Made by a program: the position numbers and the translations under genes. A stretch of DNA of 64,000 bases from positions 1 to 64,000 of the forward strand of contig JAVVRP010000001.1 of NCBI GenBank assembly GCA_036654655.1. Reading direction: 5' to 3'. Under the pieces are notes generated by a model. That model had not been told where the DNA came from. It worked only from the letters and a program-made list of their open reading frames with translations, and did no database searches. Below, in pieces: positions 50,486 to 59,491 of this stretch (its first letter is position 1; each line of letters opens with the position of its first letter). Source of the DNA: JAVVRP01 sp036654655 (GTDB lineage: Bacteria; Bacillota; Clostridia; Christensenellales; UBA1242).

Positions 50486-52411
50486 ATGTTAAAAAACATT
50501 GAAAGCAAATTTAACAAATATTTAAATTTGGTGTGCAAAGACAAAGATTTAATTTTATATTCGCAGTGTTTTTTTAATGATTTATGTAAAGAATTTAATG
50601 GAAAAGTTTTTACAAAAAGTGATTTTGAAACACAAGTTTATAAAGGGAAAACATATATACAGGACAGTGTAAAGTCACTGTTTAAGTTTAAAAGAGAAAG
50701 AAAAATTGACGAAATTTTTTATTATCTTTTTAAAAATAATGTTAACGTCATTGAATATTTTTTACCCGAGCCATATGAAAACACATCTGCAGATTATGCT
50801 TATTACCGCAAAACAATAAGAATTGCAAAAATTAACATGGAAGAATTAATTCAAAGTATTTTGGCAGAAAAAGATTTTAAAACAGAAACATTAACAGAGG
50901 AGCAAATATATCAAAAAGCATTGGGAGTTGCAAACGAAGTTGCAAGTTTTGAAAATAAAGAAAATTTGTATCATGAATTAGGGCATGTTTTGGACTTTAA
51001 AAGATTTAAGCATAAAAGCATAATTAAACATAGTTTTCAAACTCATTTTGTTTTAAGAAATATATTCGAAGATTATAAAACTTGTGAAACTGAAAGTTTA
51101 AATAAAAATGCTGATAAAACAATAATGTCAAATAAAAAAGTACTTAATTTGGCAAAGATGCAGGTTAAAAGAATTCAATTAGAAGGTGAAAGTGCATTAG
51201 ATGAAATTTCAAATGAAGTATTTGTAAACAAACTTAATAATTGTTTTATAATTAATCATTTTCAAAATATATCTTTAAATCGTGAAAGTTTGTTTCAAGG
51301 TGTGATGGAAGGTAATTGTTCATATAATGAAGACATTGATATTTTAACTTTTTTAGAAATGGCGTCAAAAAAAACAAGAGTGAAAGACACGTTGTTTAAT
51401 TCTCATTTAATTATTAATGAACTAAATGGCAAAAATTTTGTTTCAAAATTGCCAATGTATAAAAAAAAGATAATAGAAGAAATTTCAAAAGATGTAATTA
51501 TCAAAAAAAATGATTTTGAATTTTTTGAATGTGAAAAACTTATTAAAAACTTTTCTATTTTTGACACAATAACTTTTGCAATGGGAGTGGTTAAGTTATT
51601 TAGACAAAGTTGCAAAAATAGTTGTGATAAAATAAAAATTAATGAAATACAGTTAAAAGAGGAAATAAAAACTAAAACGAATAAAAATTTATATTTAACT
51701 ACTTTATTAAAAGATGGCAATGGAAAAATTAAGGAATTAAAATTTAAAAATAAAAAATTGGCAGAAGAAGTTGAATTGAGCAAAAAAATCCAGTTAAATT
51801 TTAAAAAAATTTTAAAAGAAATGTTTTTAGAAATTATTAAAGAAAATATGCTTAAAGAAATTAATGATTCAAAAACAATTAAGGATGAAAAATATTTTGT
51901 AGAGTTAAATAATAAACTTGAAAACATTAATACTTTTATTGGGTATGATTTTGAAATTGAATACAAAAATTATTATAATTTTGATACCAAAGAGGGCAAT
52001 TTAAATTTAGTTTTGTTAAATGATAAAACTGTTGAAAATTATGCAACAGAAAAACCAAACGAAAATTTATATCAGTTATTTAATGAAATTGTAAAACTTG
52101 CTGAAAACGAAGTGATAACCCATTCGTCAAATGCAAAAGATTTTATTCCAACAATGACATTTTTGTTAAAACAAATTAAATTAAAACAAAAATTAAAAAC
52201 AAGAGAAACTTTAACAAAAATGGAATTAAATTATTTGGATAGTCAAAGCAAGTTAAACAATAATTACAACAATTTAAATAACCAACAAGAACTGGAAATG
52301 CAAGAGGAAATTAACAGGCGAAAAAAAATTTATCAACAATATTTGCAAGTGCATAACATAAAAGTTCACAACAAAAATGTTAATCAAAAATCGCAAGAAA
52401 TTAATTTATAA
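50486..52411 (+). CDS. Putative zinc metalloprotease (HELGH) with coiled coils
   Basis: The 641-residue protein has a zincin motif, YHELGHVLD, with His163, Glu164 and His167, in a helix after an acidic stretch. A third metal ligand might be one of the glutamates in EGESALDEISNE (residues about 233-244), where ALDEIS resembles the E-containing helix of gluzincins. The rest is Lys/Glu/Asn-rich, with coiled coils near residues 390-480 and 560-640. No signal peptide is visible, so the protein is probably cytosolic. I know no named family. AAAGGT is a weak ribosome binding site. Its stop is five bases from the convergent stop of the helicase gene. Confidence 0.6.
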   Translation: MLKNIESKFNKYLNLVCKDKDLILYSQCFFNDLCKEFNGKVFTKSDFETQVYKGKTYIQDSVKSLFKFKRERKIDEIFYYLFKNNVNVIEYFLPEPYENTSADYAYYRKTIRIAKINMEELIQSILAEKDFKTETLTEEQIYQKALGVANEVASFENKENLYHELGHVLDFKRFKHKSIIKHSFQTHFVLRNIFEDYKTCETESLNKNADKTIMSNKKVLNLAKMQVKRIQLEGESALDEISNEVFVNKLNNCFIINHFQNISLNRESLFQGVMEGNCSYNEDIDILTFLEMASKKTRVKDTLFNSHLIINELNGKNFVSKLPMYKKKIIEEISKDVIIKKNDFEFFECEKLIKNFSIFDTITFAMGVVKLFRQSCKNSCDKIKINEIQLKEEIKTKTNKNLYLTTLLKDGNGKIKELKFKNKKLAEEVELSKKIQLNFKKILKEMFLEIIKENMLKEINDSKTIKDEKYFVELNNKLENINTFIGYDFEIEYKNYYNFDTKEGNLNLVLLNDKTVENYATEKPNENLYQLFNEIVKLAENEVITHSSNAKDFIPTMTFLLKQIKLKQKLKTRETLTKMELNYLDSQSKLNNNYNNLNNQQELEMQEEINRRKKIYQQYLQVHNIKVHNKNVNQKSQEINL

Positions 52412-52416
52412 AACTG

Positions 52417-54114
52417 TTATTTTTCAACTGAATTTTTTTTTGGAGAATATGTCGGTTTTATTTTACTGTGGAAAAACTTTTTATTGCCAGTCGTGCTTTT
52501 TGTCCCAATTGTTTTTTTCTTTTCAAAAGAAAAATTTTTATCGGCAAATTTTTGTTTGCCGTTAAATCTGGAAGTTTCTTTAAATTCACTTTTTGGTGCA
52601 TAACTTCTTTTTTCTCCAAATTTTGAACGAGATAAGTTTTGGTCTTGAAAAGAATCTTTTGTTTTATCATAAGACGATTTAGAATATGTTGTTTTTTTGT
52701 CCGTATAACTTTTATTTAATTTTTCGTTTATTTTTAAGGCATATCTTGGTGAAGAATGTGCTTTACTTGCATAATGAACTTCTGCACTTTTTGTTGCCAA
52801 TTCATTATTAAAAGATTTTCCAAGTGGTTTGCTATTTGTTCTTTTTGATATATTAAAATTTTGTGATTTGCCTTGGTGCGACCCAGTAAAGTTATTTTTA
52901 AAAGATGGTGCAGAAAAATTTTTTTTTCTTTCACCAGAAAAACTTACACCCCTAGAACTTTTCTCATTCAAAAAATTTGTTTCTTGCAAATATTTATCTT
53001 GCGCTGTGTCCCCATTAAGCAATATTTGATTAATTGTTGCTTTTGTTTCTTTTTCAATTAAAGCAAGTTGTTTAATTTGCATTCTTGTTGTAACAAAAGA
53101 AATTGCCACTCCTGTTAACCCCGCACGCCCAGTTCTGCCAATGCGGTGAATGTAATATTCAACATCTTTTGGAATGTCATAATTAAAAATTATATCAACA
53201 TTTTTAACATCAATTCCACGTGCAGCAACGTCAGTTGCCACCAAGTAATTAACTTTTCCAGATTTAAGTTCTTGCATTGCTTTTTGTCTGGCACTTTGCC
53301 TCATATCTCCATGAAGAGAAACAGCCTTTAACCCGTTTAAAACAAGCATATCTGTAACATCGTCAACCATTTTCTTTGTGTTGCAAAAAATAATTGAAGT
53401 TGTTGGTTTCATATCTAAACATAATTGAATAAGAGCGTCTTTCTTTTCATGAAAAACAAACGACTGTTTAATTAATTTTGTTGTTTCATTTTTATTTCCA
53501 ACTTCAATAAGAATTGGATTTTTCATAAATTCGTTTGTTATTTTTAAAATTGGAGCGGGTAGTGTTGCAGAAAACATAACAGTTTGTCGTTCTGGATTAA
53601 CTTTTGCTAAAATTGTTTCAATGTCTTCTTTAAAACCCATGTTTAACATTTCATCTGCTTCATCAAGAACAGCCATTTTTAAAAAGTCCATTTTAAGGGT
53701 GCGTCTTCGCAAGTGATCCATAATCCTTCCCGGTGTGCCAACAACAATTTTTGCACCATTTTTAAGCGCCATTTTTTGCCTGTCCATGCTGTTGCCACCA
53801 AAAATAGGAACAACCTTGCAAGATTCTTTAAAAGCAGTTATTTTTTTAAATTCTTCACATACTTGAATTGCAAGTTCGCGTGTTGGGCAAACCACAAGTA
53901 CCTGAACGCAACTTCGTGTGGTGTCAACTTTTTCTATTGCTGGAATTGCATATGCAATGGTTTTTCCACTTCCAGTTTGTGATTTTCCAATAACGTCTTT
54001 GCCTTCCATTATAAGAGGTAAACATTTTGATTGAATTTCAGTGGCTTCTTCAAACCCCTGCTTTGCAACTGCGTCTATTATGTATTGTGGTAAATTAAGT
54101 TCGGTAAATTTCAT
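52417..54114 (-). CDS. DEAD-box ATP-dependent RNA helicase
   Basis: A CshA/DeaD-type helicase that unwinds short RNA duplexes in ribosome assembly, decay or cold adaptation. Motifs in order: the Q motif with FEEATEIQ, SQTGSGKTIAYA (I), PTRELAIQV (Ia), TPGRIMDHL (Ib), LDEADEMLN (II), FSATLP (III), ATDVAARGIDV (V) and HRIGRTGRAG (VI). The core ends near residue 370; the last 190 residues are basic, with Ser/Lys/Asn/Phe, probably an RNA-binding tail. GGAG precedes the ATG. There is no terminator before the convergent zincin gene. Confidence 0.93.
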   Translation of the reverse strand: MKFTELNLPQYIIDAVAKQGFEEATEIQSKCLPLIMEGKDVIGKSQTGSGKTIAYAIPAIEKVDTTRSCVQVLVVCPTRELAIQVCEEFKKITAFKESCKVVPIFGGNSMDRQKMALKNGAKIVVGTPGRIMDHLRRRTLKMDFLKMAVLDEADEMLNMGFKEDIETILAKVNPERQTVMFSATLPAPILKITNEFMKNPILIEVGNKNETTKLIKQSFVFHEKKDALIQLCLDMKPTTSIIFCNTKKMVDDVTDMLVLNGLKAVSLHGDMRQSARQKAMQELKSGKVNYLVATDVAARGIDVKNVDIIFNYDIPKDVEYYIHRIGRTGRAGLTGVAISFVTTRMQIKQLALIEKETKATINQILLNGDTAQDKYLQETNFLNEKSSRGVSFSGERKKNFSAPSFKNNFTGSHQGKSQNFNISKRTNSKPLGKSFNNELATKSAEVHYASKAHSSPRYALKINEKLNKSYTDKKTTYSKSSYDKTKDSFQDQNLSRSKFGEKRSYAPKSEFKETSRFNGKQKFADKNFSFEKKKTIGTKSTTGNKKFFHSKIKPTYSPKKNSVEK

Positions 54115-54386
54115 TTTTTCTCCTTTGATTTTTAAAGTTAATTATATTTTTTTAATGTTATTTTAAATTAGAAAACAAAATTTTAATTAACCAATAAAAT
54201 TTTTGCCTCATTCACAATTTTTAAAACCTGCATCACCAGATTTTTTTGAACGATTTGCAAGTTTACAAGTATTAATACTTAACAGAACACACAACAACAA
54301 AAATAAATATGCGTTTGTTAAAGCACAACAATGCAAAACTTTTAATTTAGCATAATATTAAATTTTTTAAAAAATAAAATTTATAT

Positions 54387-54465
54387 AAATGCCTCGAACA
54401 AGTTCCAAAGCGAACATCACTCAATTATACATCAAAATAATGATGTTTTTTTGTTCGAGGCGTTT
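54387..54465. other. Long hairpin, possible structured RNA
   Basis: A 15-bp stem (AAATGCCTCGAACAA with TTGTTCGAGGCGTTT, one G-U pair) encloses a second stem of 7 bp (AACATCA with TGATGTT), an 11- and 3-base internal loop and a 21-base terminal loop. GC content is above the surroundings. It lies 163 bases before dut and about 270 bases upstream of the helicase start, so it could be a helicase mRNA leader or a small RNA. Confidence 0.45.
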
Positions 54466-54549
54466 GCTTTACACAATAATTGTTTTTAATAACGCTTAAT
54501 CATATCACACATAACACGTTTAGTCAATAACAATAAAAACTTTTTTAAC

Positions 54550-54579
54550 AAACAAAAATATTTGCAAATATTTTTGTTT
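54550..54579. repeat. 30-bp perfect palindrome on the dut promoter
   Basis: Fifteen bases on each side of the centre (between 54564 and 54565) are exactly complementary. The centre is the TTGCAA -35 of the dut promoter. It could be an operator or a weak hairpin. Confidence 0.6.
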
Positions 54580-54590
54580 TAAGTTATTAT
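54562..54590 (+). promoter_or_regulatory. dut promoter
   Basis: TTGCAA (54562-54567), 17 bases, TATTAT (54585-54590). Confidence 0.6.
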
Positions 54591-54627
54591 TATTGCAAAG
54601 ATAATCACAAAAAACATGGAGAACGCT

Positions 54628-55101
54628 ATGCGACAATTTGAAAAGGTTGCTAAACAACATATTAAATATAATAATTTTAATGTAAAACTACCCGCAAGAG
54701 CAACAGCACATTCTGTGGGCTATGATTTTTACTCGCCAATAGAATGTGTGATAAAACAAAATGAAACAAAACTTATTTTTACAAATGTAAAAGCAAAATT
54801 TAATTTTAATGAAGCATTAATTTTATCATCAACAAGCGGAATGGGAAAAAAAGGAATAATTCTTGCAAATGGCATTGGAGTTGTTGAATGCGACTATTAT
54901 GGAAATAAAGATAATGATGGCAACATTGGGTTTATGTTGCATAATCAATTAGAAAACGATTACATAATTAACATTGATGACAAAATAGGGCAAGGATTTT
55001 TTATCAATTATTTAACTGTTGATAATGAAAAAGAAGTTATTACTCAGCGTGTCGGTGGCTTTGGAAGCACAAATAAAACAATTAAAAATATCAATAACTA
55101 A
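54628..55101 (+). CDS. dut: dUTP diphosphatase (trimeric dUTPase)
   Basis: dUTPase hydrolyses dUTP to dUMP and keeps uracil out of DNA. The five motifs are recognisable with changes: PARATAHSVGYDFYSP (1), STSGMGKKG (2; the usual RSG is TSG), GVVECDYYGNKDNDGNI (3; IDxDYRG becomes VECDYYG), IDDKIGQGFF (4) and RVGGFGST (5). The 157 residues are standard, but the core residues are atypical, which may indicate a divergent subclass. The ATG at 54628 follows GGAG by six bases; an ATG at 54616 overlaps that site. No terminator separates it from the Rho-like gene. Confidence 0.85.
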   Translation: MRQFEKVAKQHIKYNNFNVKLPARATAHSVGYDFYSPIECVIKQNETKLIFTNVKAKFNFNEALILSSTSGMGKKGIILANGIGVVECDYYGNKDNDGNIGFMLHNQLENDYIINIDDKIGQGFFINYLTVDNEKEVITQRVGGFGSTNKTIKNINN

Positions 55102-55246
55102 ATTAGTTTTAACAACTTGTTTTGCACATATTCCCACACAAGTTTTGGAGTTGGGGTTAAAATATATTGTTTATTTTCTAGTTTTTTTACAAAAAGGTTT
55201 TGCGTTTGCGACAAATTCTGCTATAATAATCAAAAGGAGGCAAGAA

Positions 55247-56392
55247 ATGGAAAAGGAAAAATATTTGAATGGAATGTTGGATAATGTTGGGATTTATGAA
55301 CTAAGAGAACTTGCCCGACGTGTTGGGGTTGCTTCACCAACCACAAAAACAAGAAACGTTTTGGTTGAAGAAATAGAAAAAGTTTTAAATGGAGAACAGC
55401 CAAAACCATTGCATGTTGTAAGTTCTGCAAGCACAGGCAGACCTCCTAAAAAAATGGAAGATTTTGATGCGTTGTTTGATTTAATTGTTCCAAAGGCAAT
55501 TAGAGATATGGCTCCTCAAATTCAAGAATCGGCAACTTTTACATTTGGAAGTGATGATGAAAGCACAAGGCCACAAAACAAAACAGTTTCGGGTGTGTGC
55601 AGAATAATTGAAGGAGCAGTGTATTTTCATGATACATCAACTTTAAGTAGCCCAAGAGTTGTTTCTGCACCTTCGCAGGTGGTGGAATTGTATAATCTTG
55701 AAGAGGGTGACAGAATTGTTGGCGAGGCAAAAGTTTTGCGTGGCAGAGGGTTTTGTGTACTTACAGATATATTTTCAATAAATAACAACTTAAAACTTGA
55801 AAACAGAAAAAAAATTGATTTTAGTGCTATTGTTAAAAGCAATGAAATAATTAATATTGCTGCTCAAAAAGTAAACGAGGGAACAAGGGCTGTGTTTTAT
55901 TCTCCAAGTACAACAGAATTTGCTCAAAAACTTGCAAAGGAGTTATGCTCACTTAAAAATCAAGGATATGTTCCAATTTTGCTTGCAACAAATGTTTCAC
56001 CAGAAAATCTGAGCGCCCTGCGTTCTGCTCTTTCGGATACAAGTTTTATAACGCAATATGAAGACACTCTTTTTGTGTGCGAACAAAACATAACAGATGC
56101 AATAATAAGTGCAAAAGCATTGGCAAGAAGTGGCAAAAAAGTTGTTTTTGTGGCTTTTGAACTGGAACAGATTGTGCAGTCCTTAAACCTATATCATGCG
56201 TCAAATGGTGCTCATTTTTTTCAGGGGCACACAATAAAAGCAATAGAAACTGTTAAGGCAATGTTTTCTCTTGCAAGGTGTTTGGATAATGGCGGAAGCA
56301 TAACAACAGTTGTTTCGTGCTCAACCCCGCTTCGTGATGATGTGTTAAAAACAGAATTAGAAAAACTTTCTTTTAAAATGTTTAACTTTTAA
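55247..56392 (+). CDS. Rho-like protein without ATPase motifs
   Basis: The 381-residue protein aligns with transcription terminator Rho across the chain. Residues about 8-50 are a Rho_N helical domain (YELRELARRVGV..TTKTRNVLVEEI), and 112-178 are the Rho RNA-binding OB fold (VSGVCRIIEGAVYFHD, then GDRIVGEAKVLRGRGFCVL). In the ATPase region, where Rho has APPKAGKT, this has SPSTTEFAQ (219-227); where Rho has DSITR, it has AFELEQ; the Q loop is gone. Yet DNGGSITTVVSCSTPL still matches Rho's GGSLTIIATAL. It should bind RNA but cannot hydrolyse ATP. GGAGG supports the ATG at 55247. Confidence 0.8.
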   Translation: MEKEKYLNGMLDNVGIYELRELARRVGVASPTTKTRNVLVEEIEKVLNGEQPKPLHVVSSASTGRPPKKMEDFDALFDLIVPKAIRDMAPQIQESATFTFGSDDESTRPQNKTVSGVCRIIEGAVYFHDTSTLSSPRVVSAPSQVVELYNLEEGDRIVGEAKVLRGRGFCVLTDIFSINNNLKLENRKKIDFSAIVKSNEIINIAAQKVNEGTRAVFYSPSTTEFAQKLAKELCSLKNQGYVPILLATNVSPENLSALRSALSDTSFITQYEDTLFVCEQNITDAIISAKALARSGKKVVFVAFELEQIVQSLNLYHASNGAHFFQGHTIKAIETVKAMFSLARCLDNGGSITTVVSCSTPLRDDVLKTELEKLSFKMFNF

Positions 56393-56421
56393 ACAATTTT
56401 TCAATAATAAGAGCAAATCGT

Positions 56422-56450
56422 TTGCAAAATTTTTTATATTTTGATACTAT
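56422..56450 (+). promoter_or_regulatory. ppdK promoter
   Basis: TTGCAA (56422-56427), 17 bases, TACTAT (56445-56450), 29 bases before the ATG. Confidence 0.6.
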
Positions 56451-56479
56451 TTTATAGTAAAAAAACAACAGGAGAGTAT

Positions 56480-59113
56480 ATGAAAAAAGAAAAATATGTT
56501 TACGCATTTTCAGAAGGAAATGCAAAAATGGTTGAATTGTTGGGTGGAAAAGGTGCCAACCTTGCAGAAATGACTAATATTGGCTTGCCAGTTCCATTTG
56601 GATTTACAATTTCAACAGAGGCTTGTAATCAATATTACAATAATAATGGAAATTTGCCTGAAAATATTTTGCAAGAAATAAAAGTTGCAATTCAAAAATT
56701 AGAAAAGCAAACAGGCAAAAAGTTTGGTGATTTATCGAATCCACTTTTGGTTTCTGTTCGTTCGGGAGCAAGAGTATCAATGCCAGGAATGATGGACACA
56801 GTTTTAAATTTGGGCTTAAATGATTCTGTGGTTAACGGGTTGGCAAAACTTACAAACAACAAAAAATTTGCCTTGGATTGTTACAGAAGATTTATTCAAA
56901 TGTTTTCTGATGTTGTTATGGGAATTGAAAAAAGTAATTTTGAAAAAATTATAAGCCAAATGAAAAGCAAAAAAAACATAAAATTTGACACAGAATTTTC
57001 TGCAGAAGACATTATGGAAATGGTTAAAAAATTTAAGGCATATTATAAAGCAGAAAAGGGAGAAAACTTTCCAGAAGACCCACAAATTCAACTTTTTGAG
57101 GCAGTTAAAGCAGTGTTTCGTTCGTGGGATAATCCACGTGCAAATATATATCGCAGAATGAACGATATATCTGCAAAGTGGGGCACGGCAGTTAATGTTC
57201 AAATGATGGTTTTTGGAAATATGGGAGAAACATCTGGAACAGGAGTTGCATTCACTAGAAATCCGTCAACGGGTCAGAAAGAATTGTTTGGAGAATATTT
57301 AATGAATGCACAAGGCGAAGATGTTGTTGCTGGCGTAAGAACTCCAATGCCTATTAGTTCACTAGAAAAACAAAATCCAGAAATTTATAATCAATTTGTT
57401 AAAATATGCAACACACTGGAATCGCATTACAACGACATGCAGGATATGGAATTTACAATAGAAAATGGAAAGTTGTTCATGCTTCAAACCCGAAACGGAA
57501 AAAGGACTGCAAGGGCTGCTTTAAAAATTGCTGTTGATATGGTTAATGAAAAAAAATTAACAAAGGAACAGGCACTTTTAAAAATAGATCCAAGACAACT
57601 TGATGCACTTCTTCATCCACAGTTTAAAGCGTCATCATTAAAATTGGCAAAGGTTATTGCAACAGGATTGCCAGCATCGCCGGGAGCAGGCTGTGGTAAA
57701 ATTGCGCTTACTGCAAAAACAGCAGTTGCAATGAAATCTGCAAAAGAAAAAATAATTCTTGTAAGGCAAGAAACATCTCCCGAAGACATTGAGGGTATGA
57801 TGGTTTCACAAGGCGTTTTAACGTCTAGGGGAGGAATGACTTCACATGCCGCTGTTGTTGCACGAGGGATGGGGACGGCTTGCGTTGCAGGTTGTGGGGC
57901 ATTAACAGTTTATGAGGACAAAAAATATTGCACAATTGATGGCAAAAAATATTTAGAGGGCGATTATATATCTTTGGATGGTTCAACAGGTAAAGTTTAT
58001 GGTGAAAAAGTTGAAACGGAACCAGCAAAATTGTCCAAAGAATTTGCAACAATAATGGAATGGGCTGATAATGTAAGCGTTCTTAAAGTAAGAACAAATG
58101 CGGACACCCCAAAAGATGCAGAAACAGCATATAATTTTGGTGCCAAGGGTATTGGATTATGCAGAACAGAGCATATGTTCTTTGATCCAGAACGTATCTC
58201 AAAAGTTAGAGAGATGATTGTTTCAAACACAGTTGAAAGCCGAGAAAAGGCACTTGCAAAACTTCTTCCAATGCAGAAAAAAGATTTTATAGGATTGTTT
58301 AAAGCAATGAAAGGTAATCCAGTAACAATAAGATTTTTGGATCCACCTCTTCACGAGTTTTTGCCAAACAAAGAAGTTGAGATAAAATCTTTGGCAAAAG
58401 AAATGGGGTTAACATATGAAGAACTTAAAGCCACCGTTGAAAAATTGCATGAAGTAAATCCAATGATGGGGCATCGTGGGCTTCGTTTAGCAGTTACTTA
58501 TCCAGAAATTGCAAAAATGCAAACACGTGCAGTAATTGAAGCCGCACTTGCTGTTAACAAGGAAGAAAAATATAAAATTATACCAGAAATTATGATTCCA
58601 CTTACTTGTGAGAAAAAAGAATTAGAATATGTAAAAAATGTTGTAACACAAGTGGCAGATGAATTAATTGCAAAAAGTGGGCAGGAGTTAACATACAAAG
58701 TAGGCACAATGATTGAGATCCCTCGTGCAGCATTAACCGCCGACAAAATAGCGGAAGTTGCAGAGTTCTTTTCATTTGGCACAAACGACTTAACACAAAT
58801 GACTTATGGATTTTCTCGAGATGATGCAGGCAAGTTTATTAATGATTATTATGAAAAGAAAATTTTGGAGCAAGATCCATTTGCAAGATTAGATCAAATT
58901 GGCGTTGGAAAGTTAATTGAAATTGCCGTTAAACTTGGAAAGCAAACTCGTCCAGACATAAAACTGGGCATTTGCGGAGAGCATGGTGGTGATCCATCTT
59001 CAATTGAATTTTGTCATAAAAATGGATTACAATACGTTTCTTGCTCACCATTTAGAGTTCCAATTGCAAGATTGTCCGCAGCACAAGCAGCATTAAAATT
59101 TCCCATTAAATAA
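56480..59113 (+). CDS. ppdK: Pyruvate, phosphate dikinase
   Basis: PPDK interconverts pyruvate, ATP and Pi with PEP, AMP and PPi; in anaerobes it often replaces pyruvate kinase. The N-terminal ATP-grasp part shows LGGKGANLAEMTNIGLPVPFG and SVRSGARVSMPGMMDTVLNLG, the phosphohistidine domain is TSRGGMTSHAAVVARGMG (catalytic His about residue 453), and the PEP-binding TIM barrel ends GICGEHGGDPSSIEFC..GLQYVSCSPFRVPIARLSAAQ. The 877 residues are full length. The ATG at 56480 follows AGGAGAG; an upstream TTG form is rejected. Confidence 0.98.
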   Translation: MKKEKYVYAFSEGNAKMVELLGGKGANLAEMTNIGLPVPFGFTISTEACNQYYNNNGNLPENILQEIKVAIQKLEKQTGKKFGDLSNPLLVSVRSGARVSMPGMMDTVLNLGLNDSVVNGLAKLTNNKKFALDCYRRFIQMFSDVVMGIEKSNFEKIISQMKSKKNIKFDTEFSAEDIMEMVKKFKAYYKAEKGENFPEDPQIQLFEAVKAVFRSWDNPRANIYRRMNDISAKWGTAVNVQMMVFGNMGETSGTGVAFTRNPSTGQKELFGEYLMNAQGEDVVAGVRTPMPISSLEKQNPEIYNQFVKICNTLESHYNDMQDMEFTIENGKLFMLQTRNGKRTARAALKIAVDMVNEKKLTKEQALLKIDPRQLDALLHPQFKASSLKLAKVIATGLPASPGAGCGKIALTAKTAVAMKSAKEKIILVRQETSPEDIEGMMVSQGVLTSRGGMTSHAAVVARGMGTACVAGCGALTVYEDKKYCTIDGKKYLEGDYISLDGSTGKVYGEKVETEPAKLSKEFATIMEWADNVSVLKVRTNADTPKDAETAYNFGAKGIGLCRTEHMFFDPERISKVREMIVSNTVESREKALAKLLPMQKKDFIGLFKAMKGNPVTIRFLDPPLHEFLPNKEVEIKSLAKEMGLTYEELKATVEKLHEVNPMMGHRGLRLAVTYPEIAKMQTRAVIEAALAVNKEEKYKIIPEIMIPLTCEKKELEYVKNVVTQVADELIAKSGQELTYKVGTMIEIPRAALTADKIAEVAEFFSFGTNDLTQMTYGFSRDDAGKFINDYYEKKILEQDPFARLDQIGVGKLIEIAVKLGKQTRPDIKLGICGEHGGDPSSIEFCHKNGLQYVSCSPFRVPIARLSAAQAALKFPIK

Positions 59114-59456
59114 GTAATTATTTTTTAAAGTCAATATCAAATATTTAAAAAATGTATAAAATATAAATTAAGGATTTAAGCAAAATAACTTTAAAACGTT
59201 ACTAGCAAAAATTCTTTTTTTATTTTAAAATTTAAGCGAAATTTATTTTAAAAGTTTGATAAGGGTTAAATATTAATCAGAATAATAAAATTTTCATAAA
59301 AATTAAGTAACAATTAATTTATATTTATTAAAAATTGGCAAAAAAATAAACTAAAAACTTAAATTTGCAAACCAATAATTGTAAAAAATAATTAAAAAAA
59401 TCTAGTAAAAAAATAAATTGTAATTAATTTGTTAATAATTTTAGTTGCAAAAATGA

Positions 59457-59485
59457 TTGACAACATTTATAATTTTTGATATTAT
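59457..59485 (+). promoter_or_regulatory. Strong promoter without an assigned gene
   Basis: TTGACA (59457-59462), 17 bases, TATTAT (59480-59485). It may drive a noncoding RNA or a long tRNA-Thr precursor. Confidence 0.65.
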
Positions 59486-59491
59486 AATAAT

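Larger units (their letters stand above)
54115..54627. other. Gene-poor region with structured elements
   Basis: This 513-bp divergent region between the helicase gene (minus) and dut (plus) holds no gene that I can support. It contains a TATAAT on the minus strand at 54141-54146 for the helicase, a long hairpin at 54387-54465 and a 30-bp perfect palindrome at 54550-54579 on the dut promoter. Confidence 0.6.

Noticed and set aside
52400..52430. Terminator between the zincin and helicase genes
   Set aside because: The convergent stops are five bases apart and no hairpin with a T run is visible there.
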